Positions 1 through 9,000 are shown, counted from the stretch's first letter. The stretch: 33,119 nucleotides of DNA from CAYUAI01 sp964442745 (GCA_964442745.1 CAYUAI010000044.1:1-33119); one strand, 5' to 3'. The notes: generated by a model from the letters alone, not told the origin. Made by a program: numbers and translations.

Positions 1-88
1 TTGAATAAGATTTGTTACACTGTAGTGTATAAAACTAAGGACGAGCTAGGGTAAACAGGTAAAGCATTTGCCCACATGATGTGCTTGT

Positions 89-538
89 TTATTGTTTGAA
101 CGAAGATTTTAAGCTGTGCGTTAAGCGTGATACGCGTTCATGTTCGGGGATATTGGTTAATCCTTTTTCAATGTGCTTGCTGATCATAGCGGTGACATGT
201 TTATTGAGGTGTTTGTTTAATAATCCATAAAATGGTGGGCCGGCAACCAGGATGAGATCAGAATATTGATTCTTTGTTCTGCCTTGCTCTAGGGTGTTGG
301 CTAATTCATGAGCGAATCGGTCGGCTTCATATTCCTTTGGTGAGGTTGCCTCCACATGGGCGCCGTGGCCATGGCCTTTGGATTGGTTATGGCCTGGTCT
401 ATCTGAGGCTAATTCGGTGCCTTTTTTTTGACTCTCAGGGTGCGAAAATGTTTTGTGTAACTTGATTTCAGCTTTGCCTCGCTGTTCATAAAGCAAGGCA
501 GAAGCTGAATCGGCAACAAGCACCCAAGTATTTTTCAT
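89..538 (-). CDS. Host-attachment-type protein (baeRF/eRF1-like fold family)
   Basis: A 149-residue soluble protein. The N-terminus has the WVLVADSASALLYE signature of the family annotated as 'protein required for attachment to host cells' (Pfam Host_attach), which belongs to the bacterial eRF1-like superfamily. A central low-complexity stretch with KGHGHGAH is followed by a helical half with LILVAGPPFYGLLN, the second conserved block. Length matches the family. The start is supported by AGGAG seven bases upstream (546-550). The biochemical role of these proteins is not established; the name comes from an Agrobacterium mutant phenotype. No signal peptide or membrane segment is seen. It is transcribed alone, divergent from the HEAT-repeat gene. 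Family assignment is confident, function is not. Confidence 0.82.
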   Translation of the reverse strand: MKNTWVLVADSASALLYEQRGKAEIKLHKTFSHPESQKKGTELASDRPGHNQSKGHGHGAHVEATSPKEYEADRFAHELANTLEQGRTKNQYSDLILVAGPPFYGLLNKHLNKHVTAMISKHIEKGLTNIPEHERVSRLTHSLKSSFKQ

Positions 539-540
539 GG

Positions 541-1108
541 CTGATCTCCTGTTTTTTATGACAAATCAATGCGATACATAATTTTTCCTGGCCATCTACT
601 GGTCTCAGGCTTTCAACGAATCAATACCAAGTATCAAGTATAGAATTAGTTTAGCGTTGTTTGATCAATAAAAGAAATATGTTGAGACGTTGTATTTTAG
701 TGATAAGGCATGAGCGGCGTCATGAAGAGATTCGATAGCCTCACCACGAAAAATGTATTATCTGTTGTCTTCATCCTTATAATCCGCGTAATCCCACCTG
801 AAACACGAGCTAATATTTTGTCTACCAACCAGGTCTGAGCGCCAAATCATAAACAGGCTGGCCAACTATTCGTCGAAAATTTATGTTAGCGATACCATTA
901 TGATTGCTTCTCTAAAGCCATTTAATATACCTGTCGATACATTGAAGCATATCCAGTATGCAGCGAAATAACAATGACTATTCTAATGAGTCATTGCTTG
1001 TACTGGGTTAGTTTTTAGAAATGGAATAGGGTTGTGATTGTCTGAGTTTTCATGTTAGAGAGCATACTTTCTGCCGGGCAGCATTCCGTATAAATTGCGA
1101 AAGAAGTA
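541..1108. other. Intergenic region between divergent genes
   Basis: About 570 bases with no convincing gene. It must hold the promoters of the divergent host-attachment and HEAT-repeat genes, but I see no consensus pair I would defend. A perfect 8-base inverted repeat (CAATGACT at 972-979, AGTCATTG at 989-996, 9-base loop) lies about 110 bases before the HEAT gene; it could be an operator or a small hairpin. Confidence 0.5.
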
Positions 1109-4100
1109 GTGGGGCAGTTTTGGGTGAAGGATGAATTAACCAATCGACGAATTAAAAACATATTACAACAATTGCCGAAAGACTATCTGGCTGATCAGGA
1201 TGTGTCATTTATTGAAATGTATGCGCATTCGACTAAATTATCCTCCGTTGCGCTTGTCTTAGCTAAGCGAAATTCCCATACAATCTCTGGTTTGCTTGAT
1301 TATGCGAATAATACTGCATTGACAGTTAACGAAAAGCTTTGTTTGATTTTTTGTTTTGAGCACCGGCTTGATTCACGTGGGGCCGACTTTTTAATAAACT
1401 GTTTAGGCGATGCTCATCGAGAGGTACGCAGGCAAGCTGCCTCAGCGCTTGCAGCGTTGCCTACGGCAAAAGCATTGCCCTCTCTTCTTCATTTACTTTT
1501 TGACCAAGAATCCAATGTGCGGGTGGCTCTGCTTACCGCCGTTAATTCGTTGCATTTGCCGGTTGATTTAGCTCCGTTGAAGGTTTGTTTGGAAGATAAA
1601 AGTCCTTTAGTTCGCCGTAAAGCCTTGAAACTCATCATTCAACAACAAGATGAAAAGGTGACGGGCGCACTTTTGTTCGCGTTACAGGATGATCGCTGGG
1701 GGATCGTCAATGAGGCGGTAAAAGCATTACGTTTAAAAGGTGACGGTATTGCAGCGGCGCTGATTGATAAATTATCAGCAAAAGGGCGTTATTGTAAAGT
1801 GGCGGCCGCAACGTTGCTGGGTGAGTTTAAATGTGTTGCAGCGGTGCCAATGTTAAATGCACTGCTGAAAGACAGTGGTTGTAAAAAGTTACGTAAACAA
1901 ATTGCGATTGCTTTGGGCAATATTGGTGATGCTCAGGGAGTTTCTGCACTATGTGCGGCCTTAAATGATGATGTGTTAGACGTGCGTTATGCGGTGATAA
2001 CGGCTCTGGGAAAAATATCAGAGCCTGGTGCTATTCCCTTTTTTCGTGAAATCATTGTGTCTTATTCTAAGGAGGAAGACGGTGATTTAATCAAGCATAC
2101 GCTGAACACATTAAAAATGATACCGCATGAGCAAAGCGTTCTGGCTGTTTGTGATGCATTAGACTGTCAGCACAAAGAAATTAAGAGACTTGCACTACAA
2201 GTGTTGTTGCAGTTGAATGCAACACATGTCATTGATAGGTTAAAAAACTATTCTGCTTTAGAAACTGATGCGCAGATGAAAGATTATTACGTTGAAGTGC
2301 TGGATGCATTGATGTTGATGAAAATTAAACATACCGATCATCAAGCGGATAATGTGGTACCAGAATTAGTTCGCCAATTATTATCAAGTCAGGCGAGCCT
2401 GCGGGAGCAGGCGCTAAGTTCATTGAATCTAGAAACGGTATTAGAATTCAAGCCCATTGTCTTTCAGCTAATTTATGATGAGTCACCGAAGGTGCGTACA
2501 GCTTTAGCATCGGTGTTTGTTAGGCTGAACAATGATTATCTGATTGATAATTTAATCAATCAGCTACAAAAAATACCAGACAATCATCTTATTTTATTGT
2601 TGCAACTATTGAGTGTACTGTCAAATCCTAAAATTGAGAAAGCGGTGCAGTACTATTTAAGGCATCCTAGTCAAGCGATACGAGATATCGCAGAATCCAC
2701 TTTAGCCTGTTTGGGTATCGATTCATCCGTTATTAGAAAAATAAAGCTTGGATATGAAATACCAGCGATAATTAAGTCGGGTGATTCAAAAGAATTAAAT
2801 TCATTGAAACGGGATCAGATGTCGTTAGTTTTACTTAGCGAGATGGCTGTCGATTTTTCTATGAATTATTGGCCAGATGCAGTCAGAGCCATGAGCTATT
2901 TAGCTTGGAATCCTAAAACAACAGAAGAAAAAACTGCCTATTATCTGGCTGCAAATGATCCGAATTTTGTTTTTGATTTATCGCCTGAGAGATTAGCTAT
3001 TCTGCAGCGTATTTTACATTGTCATCATGATAGAAGGACATTAGCTTGCACTATGCAAACGTTGATGAATTTTCATCATCAGCCAGAGCAGGTGCTTGTC
3101 GATGCACTAACAAGCCAGCATAAAATGGTTCGTGAGTTTGCTATTGATGCTTACCAGAAACTCGATCATCATAATAGCGATACGCTATTTATTTTATTAC
3201 AAGATGCATCGGTGACGGTTCAGCAAGCGGCCATTAAATTGTTAGGGCTGAAAAAAGAAAAGAAATCAGTTGCTGCTTTATTACAGTTGTTATCCGCTGA
3301 AGAAAAACAGCTGGAGTCGGTATTATTACCGCCGATCATTAATGCCTTAACCGAAATTGATGATCCGCAGGCCATTCCTGAGTTAGCCAGATTTTTATGT
3401 GGTCAACATCCACAGCGAGGACTGGCCGCCAATCCGTTAATACAACTGGGTGGTAAATCTGTGTTATTACCTTTAGTGCGAGCCTTGCGCGATCCACATA
3501 CTGGCATGTTGGTGGCCGCGGCATTGCAATCGATTCGTTGGCGGCCATCGCGCACAGAAGATCAGGCATATATGGCGATATGGATGCAAGATTGGCTGGC
3601 ATTAAAAAAATTGGGTGATGCGGTCTTGCCACAAATCCGTCACGTGATTGCTTATACTCAACGTCATACCCAGGTCAATTTGTTACTATTTTTAAATGGT
3701 AAATATGATCCAAGGTCTGTGAGTGTCATTAAGCATTGTATTGGTACCGAAAAGGCTAACCTTGCCAAGTCCATCATTGATGTTTTGTGTAGCTATGGTA
3801 GCCAGGTGGTTCCAGACTTAGTTCGTTTTTCCCAACAGTCCGATGGTTGGAATGCTCATGCACGATCACAGGTTACCAAGGTTTTATCACATTTAAAAGA
3901 TCAGCGTGCTGAAGATATATTTATTTCGTTACTGACAGATTCTGAGTATCATAACAGAAAAGTGGCTGCTGATGGATTGGGGCGCTTAAAAAGTAAAAAA
4001 TCGATTCCAGCACTGGCTAAGTGCTTAACGACACCTAAGTCAAGTGTGGTGCGTGCGGCTATTATTGCATTAGGAAAAATTGGAGGTCAAGACGCATTAA

Positions 4101-4231
4101 CCCACTTGCAGGCATTGAAGGGTAACATGACCAATGAAGCTTGCCAGAACGCCTTAGATAAGGCGATTGAGCGAATTGAAAAAAAACAAAAACTTCGGAT
4201 ACAAGTACTGTCTGGTCAATTAAAAAATTGA
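1109..4231 (+). CDS. Large HEAT-repeat protein, 1040 residues
   Basis: An all-helical solenoid protein made of HEAT / PBS-lyase-like repeats. Typical units, with D-x-x-V-R at the turn and A-x-x-A-L-G in the second helix, run from about residue 85 to 340 and from 860 to 1020. Two copies of a tryptophan-proline module stand out: AWNPKTTEEKTAYYLA near residue 599 and IRWRPSRTEDQAYMAIW near 808, each followed by a helix pair. No catalytic motif, signal peptide or membrane segment is visible, so a scaffold or protein-interaction role is the likely one (inference). The GTG start is supported only by a weak purine stretch (AAAGAAG) upstream. The 3' end overlaps the convergent DUF6164 gene by 16 bases. 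Confidence 0.85.
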   Translation: MGQFWVKDELTNRRIKNILQQLPKDYLADQDVSFIEMYAHSTKLSSVALVLAKRNSHTISGLLDYANNTALTVNEKLCLIFCFEHRLDSRGADFLINCLGDAHREVRRQAASALAALPTAKALPSLLHLLFDQESNVRVALLTAVNSLHLPVDLAPLKVCLEDKSPLVRRKALKLIIQQQDEKVTGALLFALQDDRWGIVNEAVKALRLKGDGIAAALIDKLSAKGRYCKVAAATLLGEFKCVAAVPMLNALLKDSGCKKLRKQIAIALGNIGDAQGVSALCAALNDDVLDVRYAVITALGKISEPGAIPFFREIIVSYSKEEDGDLIKHTLNTLKMIPHEQSVLAVCDALDCQHKEIKRLALQVLLQLNATHVIDRLKNYSALETDAQMKDYYVEVLDALMLMKIKHTDHQADNVVPELVRQLLSSQASLREQALSSLNLETVLEFKPIVFQLIYDESPKVRTALASVFVRLNNDYLIDNLINQLQKIPDNHLILLLQLLSVLSNPKIEKAVQYYLRHPSQAIRDIAESTLACLGIDSSVIRKIKLGYEIPAIIKSGDSKELNSLKRDQMSLVLLSEMAVDFSMNYWPDAVRAMSYLAWNPKTTEEKTAYYLAANDPNFVFDLSPERLAILQRILHCHHDRRTLACTMQTLMNFHHQPEQVLVDALTSQHKMVREFAIDAYQKLDHHNSDTLFILLQDASVTVQQAAIKLLGLKKEKKSVAALLQLLSAEEKQLESVLLPPIINALTEIDDPQAIPELARFLCGQHPQRGLAANPLIQLGGKSVLLPLVRALRDPHTGMLVAAALQSIRWRPSRTEDQAYMAIWMQDWLALKKLGDAVLPQIRHVIAYTQRHTQVNLLLFLNGKYDPRSVSVIKHCIGTEKANLAKSIIDVLCSYGSQVVPDLVRFSQQSDGWNAHARSQVTKVLSHLKDQRAEDIFISLLTDSEYHNRKVAADGLGRLKSKKSIPALAKCLTTPKSSVVRAAIIALGKIGGQDALTHLQALKGNMTNEACQNALDKAIERIEKKQKLRIQVLSGQLKN

Positions 4232-4599
4232 AGAAGCATTGAATAATATCCGTATATCAAAGCCAACGCCAAAATGATAAGTGGTAGCACTTTTCTTTTC
4301 CGGTAAATATATCGAAGATGAAAGATAATTTGCTCTTTTAATGGGGCGTTGGGATTATATCCGGTTTCTGCTTGATAGCGTTCCCTTGCCATTTTTGCAT
4401 AGTGTGGCTGATTTTCTAACAAAATTCTTTGTGCTTCGGTAAAATCTCCCTCATTTTTAACCCAAATCGCTGGCCTAGAAAAAGTAAATACGCTGCCGGG
4501 TGTTGTATAATATTCAATACCATGTTGTTGTAAATGCTCACCAACAAATTCTGCTTCTTGGTGATTATCGTTGCTAAATGAAAAAAGTCTTTTTGACAT
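4216..4599 (-). CDS. DUF6164 family protein with C-terminal membrane anchor
   Basis: From the ATG at 4599 this is 127 residues beginning MSKRLFSFSND. I chose that start because DUF6164 proteins begin with a short leader and a beta strand of this type. The frame also extends to a GTG at 4641, adding 14 residues without family support. The order is an N-terminal alpha/beta domain (EFVGEHLQQHGIEYYTTPGS, then PAIWVKNEGDFTEAQRILLE, resembling the DUF2007/ACT-like fold), a basic linker (YIYRKRKV), and one hydrophobic helix at the end (LPLIILALALIYGYYSMLLQF). The soluble domain is expected on the cytoplasmic side. Function is unknown. Neither start has a good ribosome-binding site. Confidence 0.75.
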   Translation of the reverse strand: MSKRLFSFSNDNHQEAEFVGEHLQQHGIEYYTTPGSVFTFSRPAIWVKNEGDFTEAQRILLENQPHYAKMARERYQAETGYNPNAPLKEQIIFHLRYIYRKRKVLPLIILALALIYGYYSMLLQFFN

Positions 4600-4744
4600 G
4601 ATGAAAATACATTTTTCGATGAAATTACCGTATTGTATCACATTGCTACGTCAAGCTAGATCGTGGGATAATTCATCATTCGACGTTCCTGCTTCATGGG
4701 GTTTTTATGGGTAGCTTAATAATTGGGTATGATTGGGCTGAAAT

Positions 4745-5692
4745 ATGATCAATGACGATATTTTTCCGATTTTAGAAAAAAGATTGGGGCGTTTATATGC
4801 ACGTCAGCGCTTAGGCATCGAATCTGACAGCGAGGCTAAAATATTTAAACGAGGCGCGAATTTCTTTCATTTAGAAAATTGGTACTCGATTCACGCTGTC
4901 ATTAAAAATTGCTTGCGCATGGTGGGTATGTATCGACGGGGGGTGCGTAATGCGCTTAATGTCCGAGTGCTGCATAATACCGTTGAATTAGTGAATTTGC
5001 CGCTTGCATTTGATGGTTTAACTTTGTTGCATATTACGGATCTTCATGTGGATATGAATTCTGATGTGGTACCTGCTATCATTAACAGTATTATGGACCT
5101 AGAATACGATATCTGTGTTTTAACGGGGGATTATCGTGCGAAAACATTTGGTCCATATGAGAAGGTACTGCAAGGAATGGAAAAATTACGAGCCTACTTG
5201 CGAACGCCGATTTATGCTGTGTTAGGTAATCATGATACGGTGCGTATGGTGCCCGGTTTAGAGTCTTTGGAGATAAACGTGTTGCTCAACGAATCAGTTA
5301 CCATTCGTCGAGAAGATCAAAACCTGCACTTAGTGGGCATTGATGATGCGCATTATTATCGAGTTGATAACATCGAAAAGGCTGTGCAAGATATTGATCA
5401 TGATGAAGTGATGATTTTACTTTCACACACCCCGGAAATTTATCAACAAGCCGCCCACGCGGGTTTTGATATGATTCTCTGTGGGCACACTCATGGCGGA
5501 CAAATTTGCTTGCCGGGAGGCTACCCGATTACCTTAGATGCGAATTGTCCGAGATATATGGGGGCAGGGGCCTGGCGTTATCATCATATGATTGGCTATA
5601 CGTCCGTGGGGGCTGGTACATGCATTGTTGGCGTACGGATTAATTGTCCGCCAGAAGTGACTTTGCATCATTTGAAAGTGGCAAATGATTAA
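4745..5692 (+). CDS. Metallophosphoesterase, YkuE/YaeI/LpxG-like
   Basis: A 315-residue calcineurin-like phosphoesterase. All five metal-binding blocks are intact and in order: DLH at residues 99-101, GD at 128-129, GNHD at 161-164, SHTPE at 227-231 and GHTHGGQ at 247-253. The family uses two divalent metals to hydrolyse phosphoesters. The GHTHGGQICLPGG ending is typical of the YkuE/YaeI branch, which includes UDP-2,3-diacylglucosamine and phosphodiester hydrolases. About 60 residues precede the catalytic fold and contain an amphipathic helix (IHAVIKNCLRMVGMYRRG) that may bind the membrane surface. A lipid A or phospholipid substrate is an inference. Its last four bases overlap the end of the convergent CarS-like gene. 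Confidence 0.85.
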   Translation: MINDDIFPILEKRLGRLYARQRLGIESDSEAKIFKRGANFFHLENWYSIHAVIKNCLRMVGMYRRGVRNALNVRVLHNTVELVNLPLAFDGLTLLHITDLHVDMNSDVVPAIINSIMDLEYDICVLTGDYRAKTFGPYEKVLQGMEKLRAYLRTPIYAVLGNHDTVRMVPGLESLEINVLLNESVTIRREDQNLHLVGIDDAHYYRVDNIEKAVQDIDHDEVMILLSHTPEIYQQAAHAGFDMILCGHTHGGQICLPGGYPITLDANCPRYMGAGAWRYHHMIGYTSVGAGTCIVGVRINCPPEVTLHHLKVAND

Positions 5693-6153
5693 TACGGGGT
5701 GTCGCGCCCATTAAATTTAAATAAAATGCGCGATATCACTAATTCACCAATAGAAAACAGCAACACCATGAGAGCGATGCTTATCCAAGATAGCGATGAG
5801 CTGGCTTGGCAAGCGATGAGCGGGAAAAGCGACTCTGGGATTTGGTCGAGTCCTAGCGCCATACTGCTAGAAGGGCGTCGTAAACGCCGTTTGATAAAAC
5901 TTGAGAATAGATCGCCTAACATAGCAAATAGGCCGATTAATAAGCCTATCTGCCAGTGAATGCCGATTAAAGCTGCCGCAACCGGCGTCAAGCTAACGGA
6001 CAAAATAACACCGCGTAGTGTTTTTGAGGGACCGAGCAGTGGTTGACCATCAATAAAACGTTGGTCGCCATCCATTGGCCAGTTATATTTTTCTCCCCAT
6101 CGTTTTTTTGTTAAAACAGGGATTCCGTTAGCAATACCGATGAGTAATAACAG
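5689..6153 (-). CDS. CDP-archaeol synthase (CarS/DUF46)-like membrane protein, probable CTG start
   Basis: A small integral membrane protein of the bacterial branch of the CDP-archaeol synthase family, related to CDP-diglyceride synthases that transfer CMP from CTP to a lipid phosphate. The diagnostic blocks are PLLGPSKTLRG, AMLGDLFSSFIKRRL and SSMALGLDQIPESLFPL. The first ATG (6075) would remove a conserved opening helix: the same frame upstream reads LLLLIGIANGIPVLTKKRWG and then EKYNWP, matching the family N-terminus. The frame is open only back to the TGA at 6187-6189 and holds no ATG, GTG or TTG before 6075, so I propose the CTG at 6151-6153 (154 residues). Translational coupling to the gene ending at 6180 is possible. 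The alternative is loss of the start codon. Confidence 0.72.
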   Translation of the reverse strand: MLLLIGIANGIPVLTKKRWGEKYNWPMDGDQRFIDGQPLLGPSKTLRGVILSVSLTPVAAALIGIHWQIGLLIGLFAMLGDLFSSFIKRRLRRPSSSMALGLDQIPESLFPLIACQASSSLSWISIALMVLLFSIGELVISRILFKFNGRDTPY

Positions 6154-6179
6154 TTTTAATTTTAATAGCCTATTGACGT

Positions 6180-6389
6180 TTAATAATCAGAATCATATTT
6201 GTGGATAAATTGGGCGATGTGCTTGCATCTGCTATAGAAATATCCCAAGCTAATGATAAATGATGCAAATAGTAGAAACCAGGTGGGCACCTCTGTTTGA
6301 TAATAGTATGAGTGCCAACTGAGTAACAACCCGGCGATGAAAGCAATGCCGATGAGTCGTGTGACTTCTTGTATGATTATTTTTTGCAT
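6180..6389 (-). CDS. Small membrane protein, two predicted helices
   Basis: A 69-residue protein with two hydrophobic segments, IGIAFIAGLLLSWHSYYY and PTWFLLFASFIISLGYFY, and a polar tail ending KYDSDY. I do not recognise the family. It lies directly upstream of the CarS-like gene on the same strand; the two frames overlap slightly if the CarS-like frame is followed to its limit, which suggests one transcript and coupled translation. No strong ribosome-binding site is visible. The compact arrangement and the clear two-helix pattern favour a real gene. Confidence 0.5.
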   Translation of the reverse strand: MQKIIIQEVTRLIGIAFIAGLLLSWHSYYYQTEVPTWFLLFASFIISLGYFYSRCKHIAQFIHKYDSDY

Positions 6390-6498
6390 AAAGATGTTTT
6401 TATTGTGAGGAAAATCACCCTAATTTTATCTAGCTTCACATTAAAACAGACTGAGCGATTGATTTTAATCAGAATCAAGTACTGAAGAGGTATTTTTT

Positions 6499-6546
6499 AT
6501 GGAAGAGGCTCATCGAATACTCAACTCTTTGGATAAATTGAAATAA
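6499..6546 (+). CDS. Possible 15-residue leader peptide before the MFS gene
   Basis: ATG at 6499 encodes MEEAHRILNSLDKLK and stops six bases before the ATG of the transporter. AAGAGG precedes it by about nine bases, whereas the transporter itself has no recognisable Shine-Dalgarno. This suggests translation of the transporter may be coupled to this mini-ORF. It could also be chance. Confidence 0.3.
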   Translation: MEEAHRILNSLDKLK

Positions 6547-6552
6547 TTGAAT

Positions 6553-7803
6553 ATGAATGATCAGCGAGTAGCTAAGCGAGTCAAGCGGCGCAACCAGGTC
6601 GCTTATGGTTTGTATGATTGGGCAAGTTCTCCGGTTTTAACATTGCAGGCGACTTTTATTTTTGCCGTTTATTTTACAACCACAGTGGCTCCAGAGAATG
6701 GTAGTGTGTTGTGGTCGTGGATGAATTCAGTGACGGCGATTGTGATTGCGATAATTTCGCCGTTGCTCGGTGGCTTAGCTGATGCAAGGGCAAGCCGTAA
6801 ATATTGGTTAGCGGTAATGAGTGTTGTTGGTGGTGTTGCCACGGCTTTGTTATGGTTTATTGAGCCTTCCGCGAGTTTTGTTTGGCCGGCGTTGATCCTT
6901 GCTGGTATTTCTATTATCGCTTTAGAAGCAAGTTTTACTTTTTATAATGCATTATTGCCGAATGTTGCCAATGCAAAAGAAATCGGACGTGTTTCTGGTA
7001 TATCGTGGGGATTTGGTTATTTTGGCGCGATTATCTGTTTGTTGGTTGCCTTGTTTGTGTTTATTATGCCTGAAACCGCTCCTTTTGGGTTGGATAAAGA
7101 GGCTCATGAACAGGTGCGTATTATTATGCCAATGGTTATTTTATGGTTTGCGATTTTTACTTTGCCAACGTTTCTATTTGTTCCCGAGGGGGCAACGGGT
7201 GCCGCTCGACAAGGTTTTATCGCAACGTTGCGTGATGGGATTCGTTCGTTGCGAGAAATTCCAGGGCTGTTACGATTTTTTGTTGCCCGTATGTTTTATG
7301 CGGATGCACTGGTGGTCGTTTTTGCCTTCGGTGGGATTTATGCAGCAAAAGTATTTGGATTTACTCAAGAAGAAGTGATTTATTTCGCCATTGCCATCAA
7401 TGTGACTTCAGGGCTTGGAGCGGTATCCATTGGTTGGCTGGAAGACCGTATTGGTGGTTTTAATACGGTGAGATTGGCATTAATATGTTTGTTGGTATTA
7501 AGTACTGCTGTGCTGGTTGCGCCTAATGAAATGGTGTTTTGGATTGCGGCTTTGACGTTAGGGTTTTTTGTCGGCCCAATTCAGTCGGCATCGCGAACAA
7601 CGGTGGCCCGGATTGTACCCGAGCAACAGCGTGCAAGTATCTTTGGTTTGTACATGGTCTCTGGTAAGGCAACCTCGTTTCTTGGCCCATTATGTTACGG
7701 TATTTTGGTGGCCATCTTTGAAAACGAGCGAGCTGGAATGGCGGTGGCGGTGCTTTTCATGGGGATTGGTTTGTTGTTGCTGGGTAAACGTGCGCCAGGG
7801 TGA
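6553..7803 (+). CDS. MFS transporter, UMF1 (Atg22-like) family
   Basis: A 416-residue, about twelve-helix inner-membrane transporter. The opening GLYDWASSPVLTLQATFIF is the UMF1/Atg22 family signature, and the MFS loop 2-3 motif appears as GGLADARASRKYWL. A second half-repeat contains SIGWLEDRIGGFNTVRLALI, and the last helices contain GPIQSASRTTVARIVPEQ. Eukaryotic Atg22 exports amino acids from vacuoles; substrates of the bacterial members are not established. I start at the ATG at 6553; the in-frame TTG at 6547 directly follows the leader stop. Neither has a clear ribosome-binding site. The stop at 7801-7803 is followed by a short sequence (CATTCCTTAG) that resembles the terminus of the R1 repeat. 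Confidence 0.85.
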   Translation: MNDQRVAKRVKRRNQVAYGLYDWASSPVLTLQATFIFAVYFTTTVAPENGSVLWSWMNSVTAIVIAIISPLLGGLADARASRKYWLAVMSVVGGVATALLWFIEPSASFVWPALILAGISIIALEASFTFYNALLPNVANAKEIGRVSGISWGFGYFGAIICLLVALFVFIMPETAPFGLDKEAHEQVRIIMPMVILWFAIFTLPTFLFVPEGATGAARQGFIATLRDGIRSLREIPGLLRFFVARMFYADALVVVFAFGGIYAAKVFGFTQEEVIYFAIAINVTSGLGAVSIGWLEDRIGGFNTVRLALICLLVLSTAVLVAPNEMVFWIAALTLGFFVGPIQSASRTTVARIVPEQQRASIFGLYMVSGKATSFLGPLCYGILVAIFENERAGMAVAVLFMGIGLLLLGKRAPG

Positions 7804-7880
7804 GTACATTACCCCTCATTCCTTAGGTGATCACTTTTCGGTTTCGGCTTTCGGCTTGATTTCCTGTCACTTCCATTCAG

Positions 7881-7899
7881 AAAACGCTACGGGTATATT
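7881..7899 (-). repeat. R3 short repeat, copy 1
   Basis: On the minus strand this reads AATATACCCGTAGCGTTTT. The first 18 bases are identical to the plus-strand copy at 8477-8494, giving a widely spaced inverted pair around the promoter region of the first Roadblock gene. Confidence 0.6.
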
Positions 7900-8348
7900 C
7901 ACCGGCGGGAATGGACAATATGGCTTTAAGCTGTAAAGAAATGAACGGGGAAAATACGAAAAATTCTTATGAATATTGTCAGTAGACGTAGCTGAATGGC
8001 GTTGAATAATGCCCTGAATTGACATTGTTCAGAAGTTTTTTTGTGGCCTATCATTTATTTCTCAAGAAATGTTGCCGGTTTTAGCGCTTCGATAGATGAA
8101 ATTTTTACTATGCAATATAGCGTGACTCACTATATTTAATGGAGCCGATGTCGCTTATAAGCAACAGATAAAGCAAACTATTATTAGTTATTTATTTTTT
8201 TTGAGAAGCCTTCATAATGTCAATTTTAATGACTAGGTATTCCACTGATTTTGTCGTATATTGGTTGTTGTTTTGTTGTAAGTTTAAATTGAATTCAGAG
8301 AACAATCCACGCTACCTGGAGAAAAGAAGAGGTCGCGGTATTTTTTAA

Positions 8349-8380
8349 TGATTTTTCCTGAAATCAGTTTAAATTTACGT
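8349..8380 (-). repeat. R2 hairpin repeat, partial copy
   Basis: Contains TTTTTCCTGAAATCAGTTTA followed by AATTTACGT, matching one end of the R2 element (compare 12510-12540 and, inverted, 19881-19905). The hairpin part is missing here. Confidence 0.5.
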
Positions 8381-8476
8381 TATTTTTTAAATAATGAATT
8401 TTATTTGCCAGCGTTAAATTGATTTGGCTAATTCAGCGTAAAATAAACGATAGATAAATATTCAATAAAATAGAGA

Positions 8477-8500
8477 AATATACCCGTAGCGTTTGAGATT
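8477..8500 (+). repeat. R3 short repeat, copy 2
   Basis: Begins AATATACCCGTAGCGTTT and continues GAGATT. This is the longest copy; the GAGAT extension is shared with the inverted copy at 11389-11409. It lies about 45 bases before the Roadblock start at 8544, so it may lie in the promoter or leader. Confidence 0.6.
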
Positions 8501-8543
8501 GAGGTATTGAGTGCAAGATATATTTTTGTTCTGACAAGGCGAA

Positions 8544-8966
8544 ATGGGGAATAATAAAATTATGAAAAATAATGCACATGGAAATTTCTTACTTTCTGGG
8601 CAGCAAAGTCAATTAGTTCGAACGGTGTTGTTGGAGCTTAGTCGTTCATCGACTGACGTTGAGGCATCTGCCGTCGTCACAACAGAAGGTGTTACCATTG
8701 CATCCTTATTGACGGAAGGTATTGATACCGGTCAAGTGGGAGTTATGTGTGCCTCTTTGTTAGCTCTTGCTGAAACCGCCTCTTTGGAGCTTAAGCGTGG
8801 TAAGTTAAAGCAATTGATGATTGATGCGGAGTGTGGTTTTCTGCTCATTGTGCATGTTGGTGAAACCGCTGCGCTTGTACTTGTGACGCAAACCCGTAAT
8901 AACGTAGGTATGGTTTTTCTAGAGGCCTATAAAACAGCGAAAAATATTTCTAAAATATTGGCGTAA
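8544..8966 (+). CDS. Roadblock/LC7 domain protein 1
   Basis: A 140-residue protein whose residues 22-138 form one Roadblock/LC7 domain, the fold of dynein light chain 7 and of MglB, the GTPase-activating partner of MglA. Conserved features are the first strand EASAVVTTEGVTIASLL, the helix block CASLLALAETASLELKRGKL and the closing strands LLIVHVGETAALVLVT. It is a clear paralogue of the protein at 14015-14431; both share CASLLALAETA and KRGKL. Such domains form homo- or heterodimers that bind small GTPases; the GTPase at 14606-15160 is the obvious partner (inference). The second ATG at 8562 is an alternative start; neither has a strong ribosome-binding site. Confidence 0.85.
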   Translation: MGNNKIMKNNAHGNFLLSGQQSQLVRTVLLELSRSSTDVEASAVVTTEGVTIASLLTEGIDTGQVGVMCASLLALAETASLELKRGKLKQLMIDAECGFLLIVHVGETAALVLVTQTRNNVGMVFLEAYKTAKNISKILA

Positions 8967-8968
8967 TC

Positions 8969-8980
8969 TATACCCGTAGC
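8969..8980 (+). repeat. R3 short repeat, core copy
   Basis: TATACCCGTAGC, identical to the 12-base core at 8479-8490. It lies just after the Roadblock 1 stop codon, so the gene has a core copy on each side. Confidence 0.45.
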
Positions 8981-9000
8981 CGGCTGGACGATTGGGTATT

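Larger units (their letters stand above)
7804..8543. other. AT-rich intergenic region with repeats R3 and R2
   Basis: About 740 bases with no gene I can support. It holds two copies of the R3 element in opposite orientation and one partial R2 copy (8349-8380). The part before the Roadblock gene at 8544 is very AT-rich and should hold its promoter. Confidence 0.55.

Noticed and set aside
7812..7826. CCTCATTCCTTAG after the MFS gene as another R1 end
   Set aside because: Only about a dozen bases match and no interior follows; too short to count as a copy.
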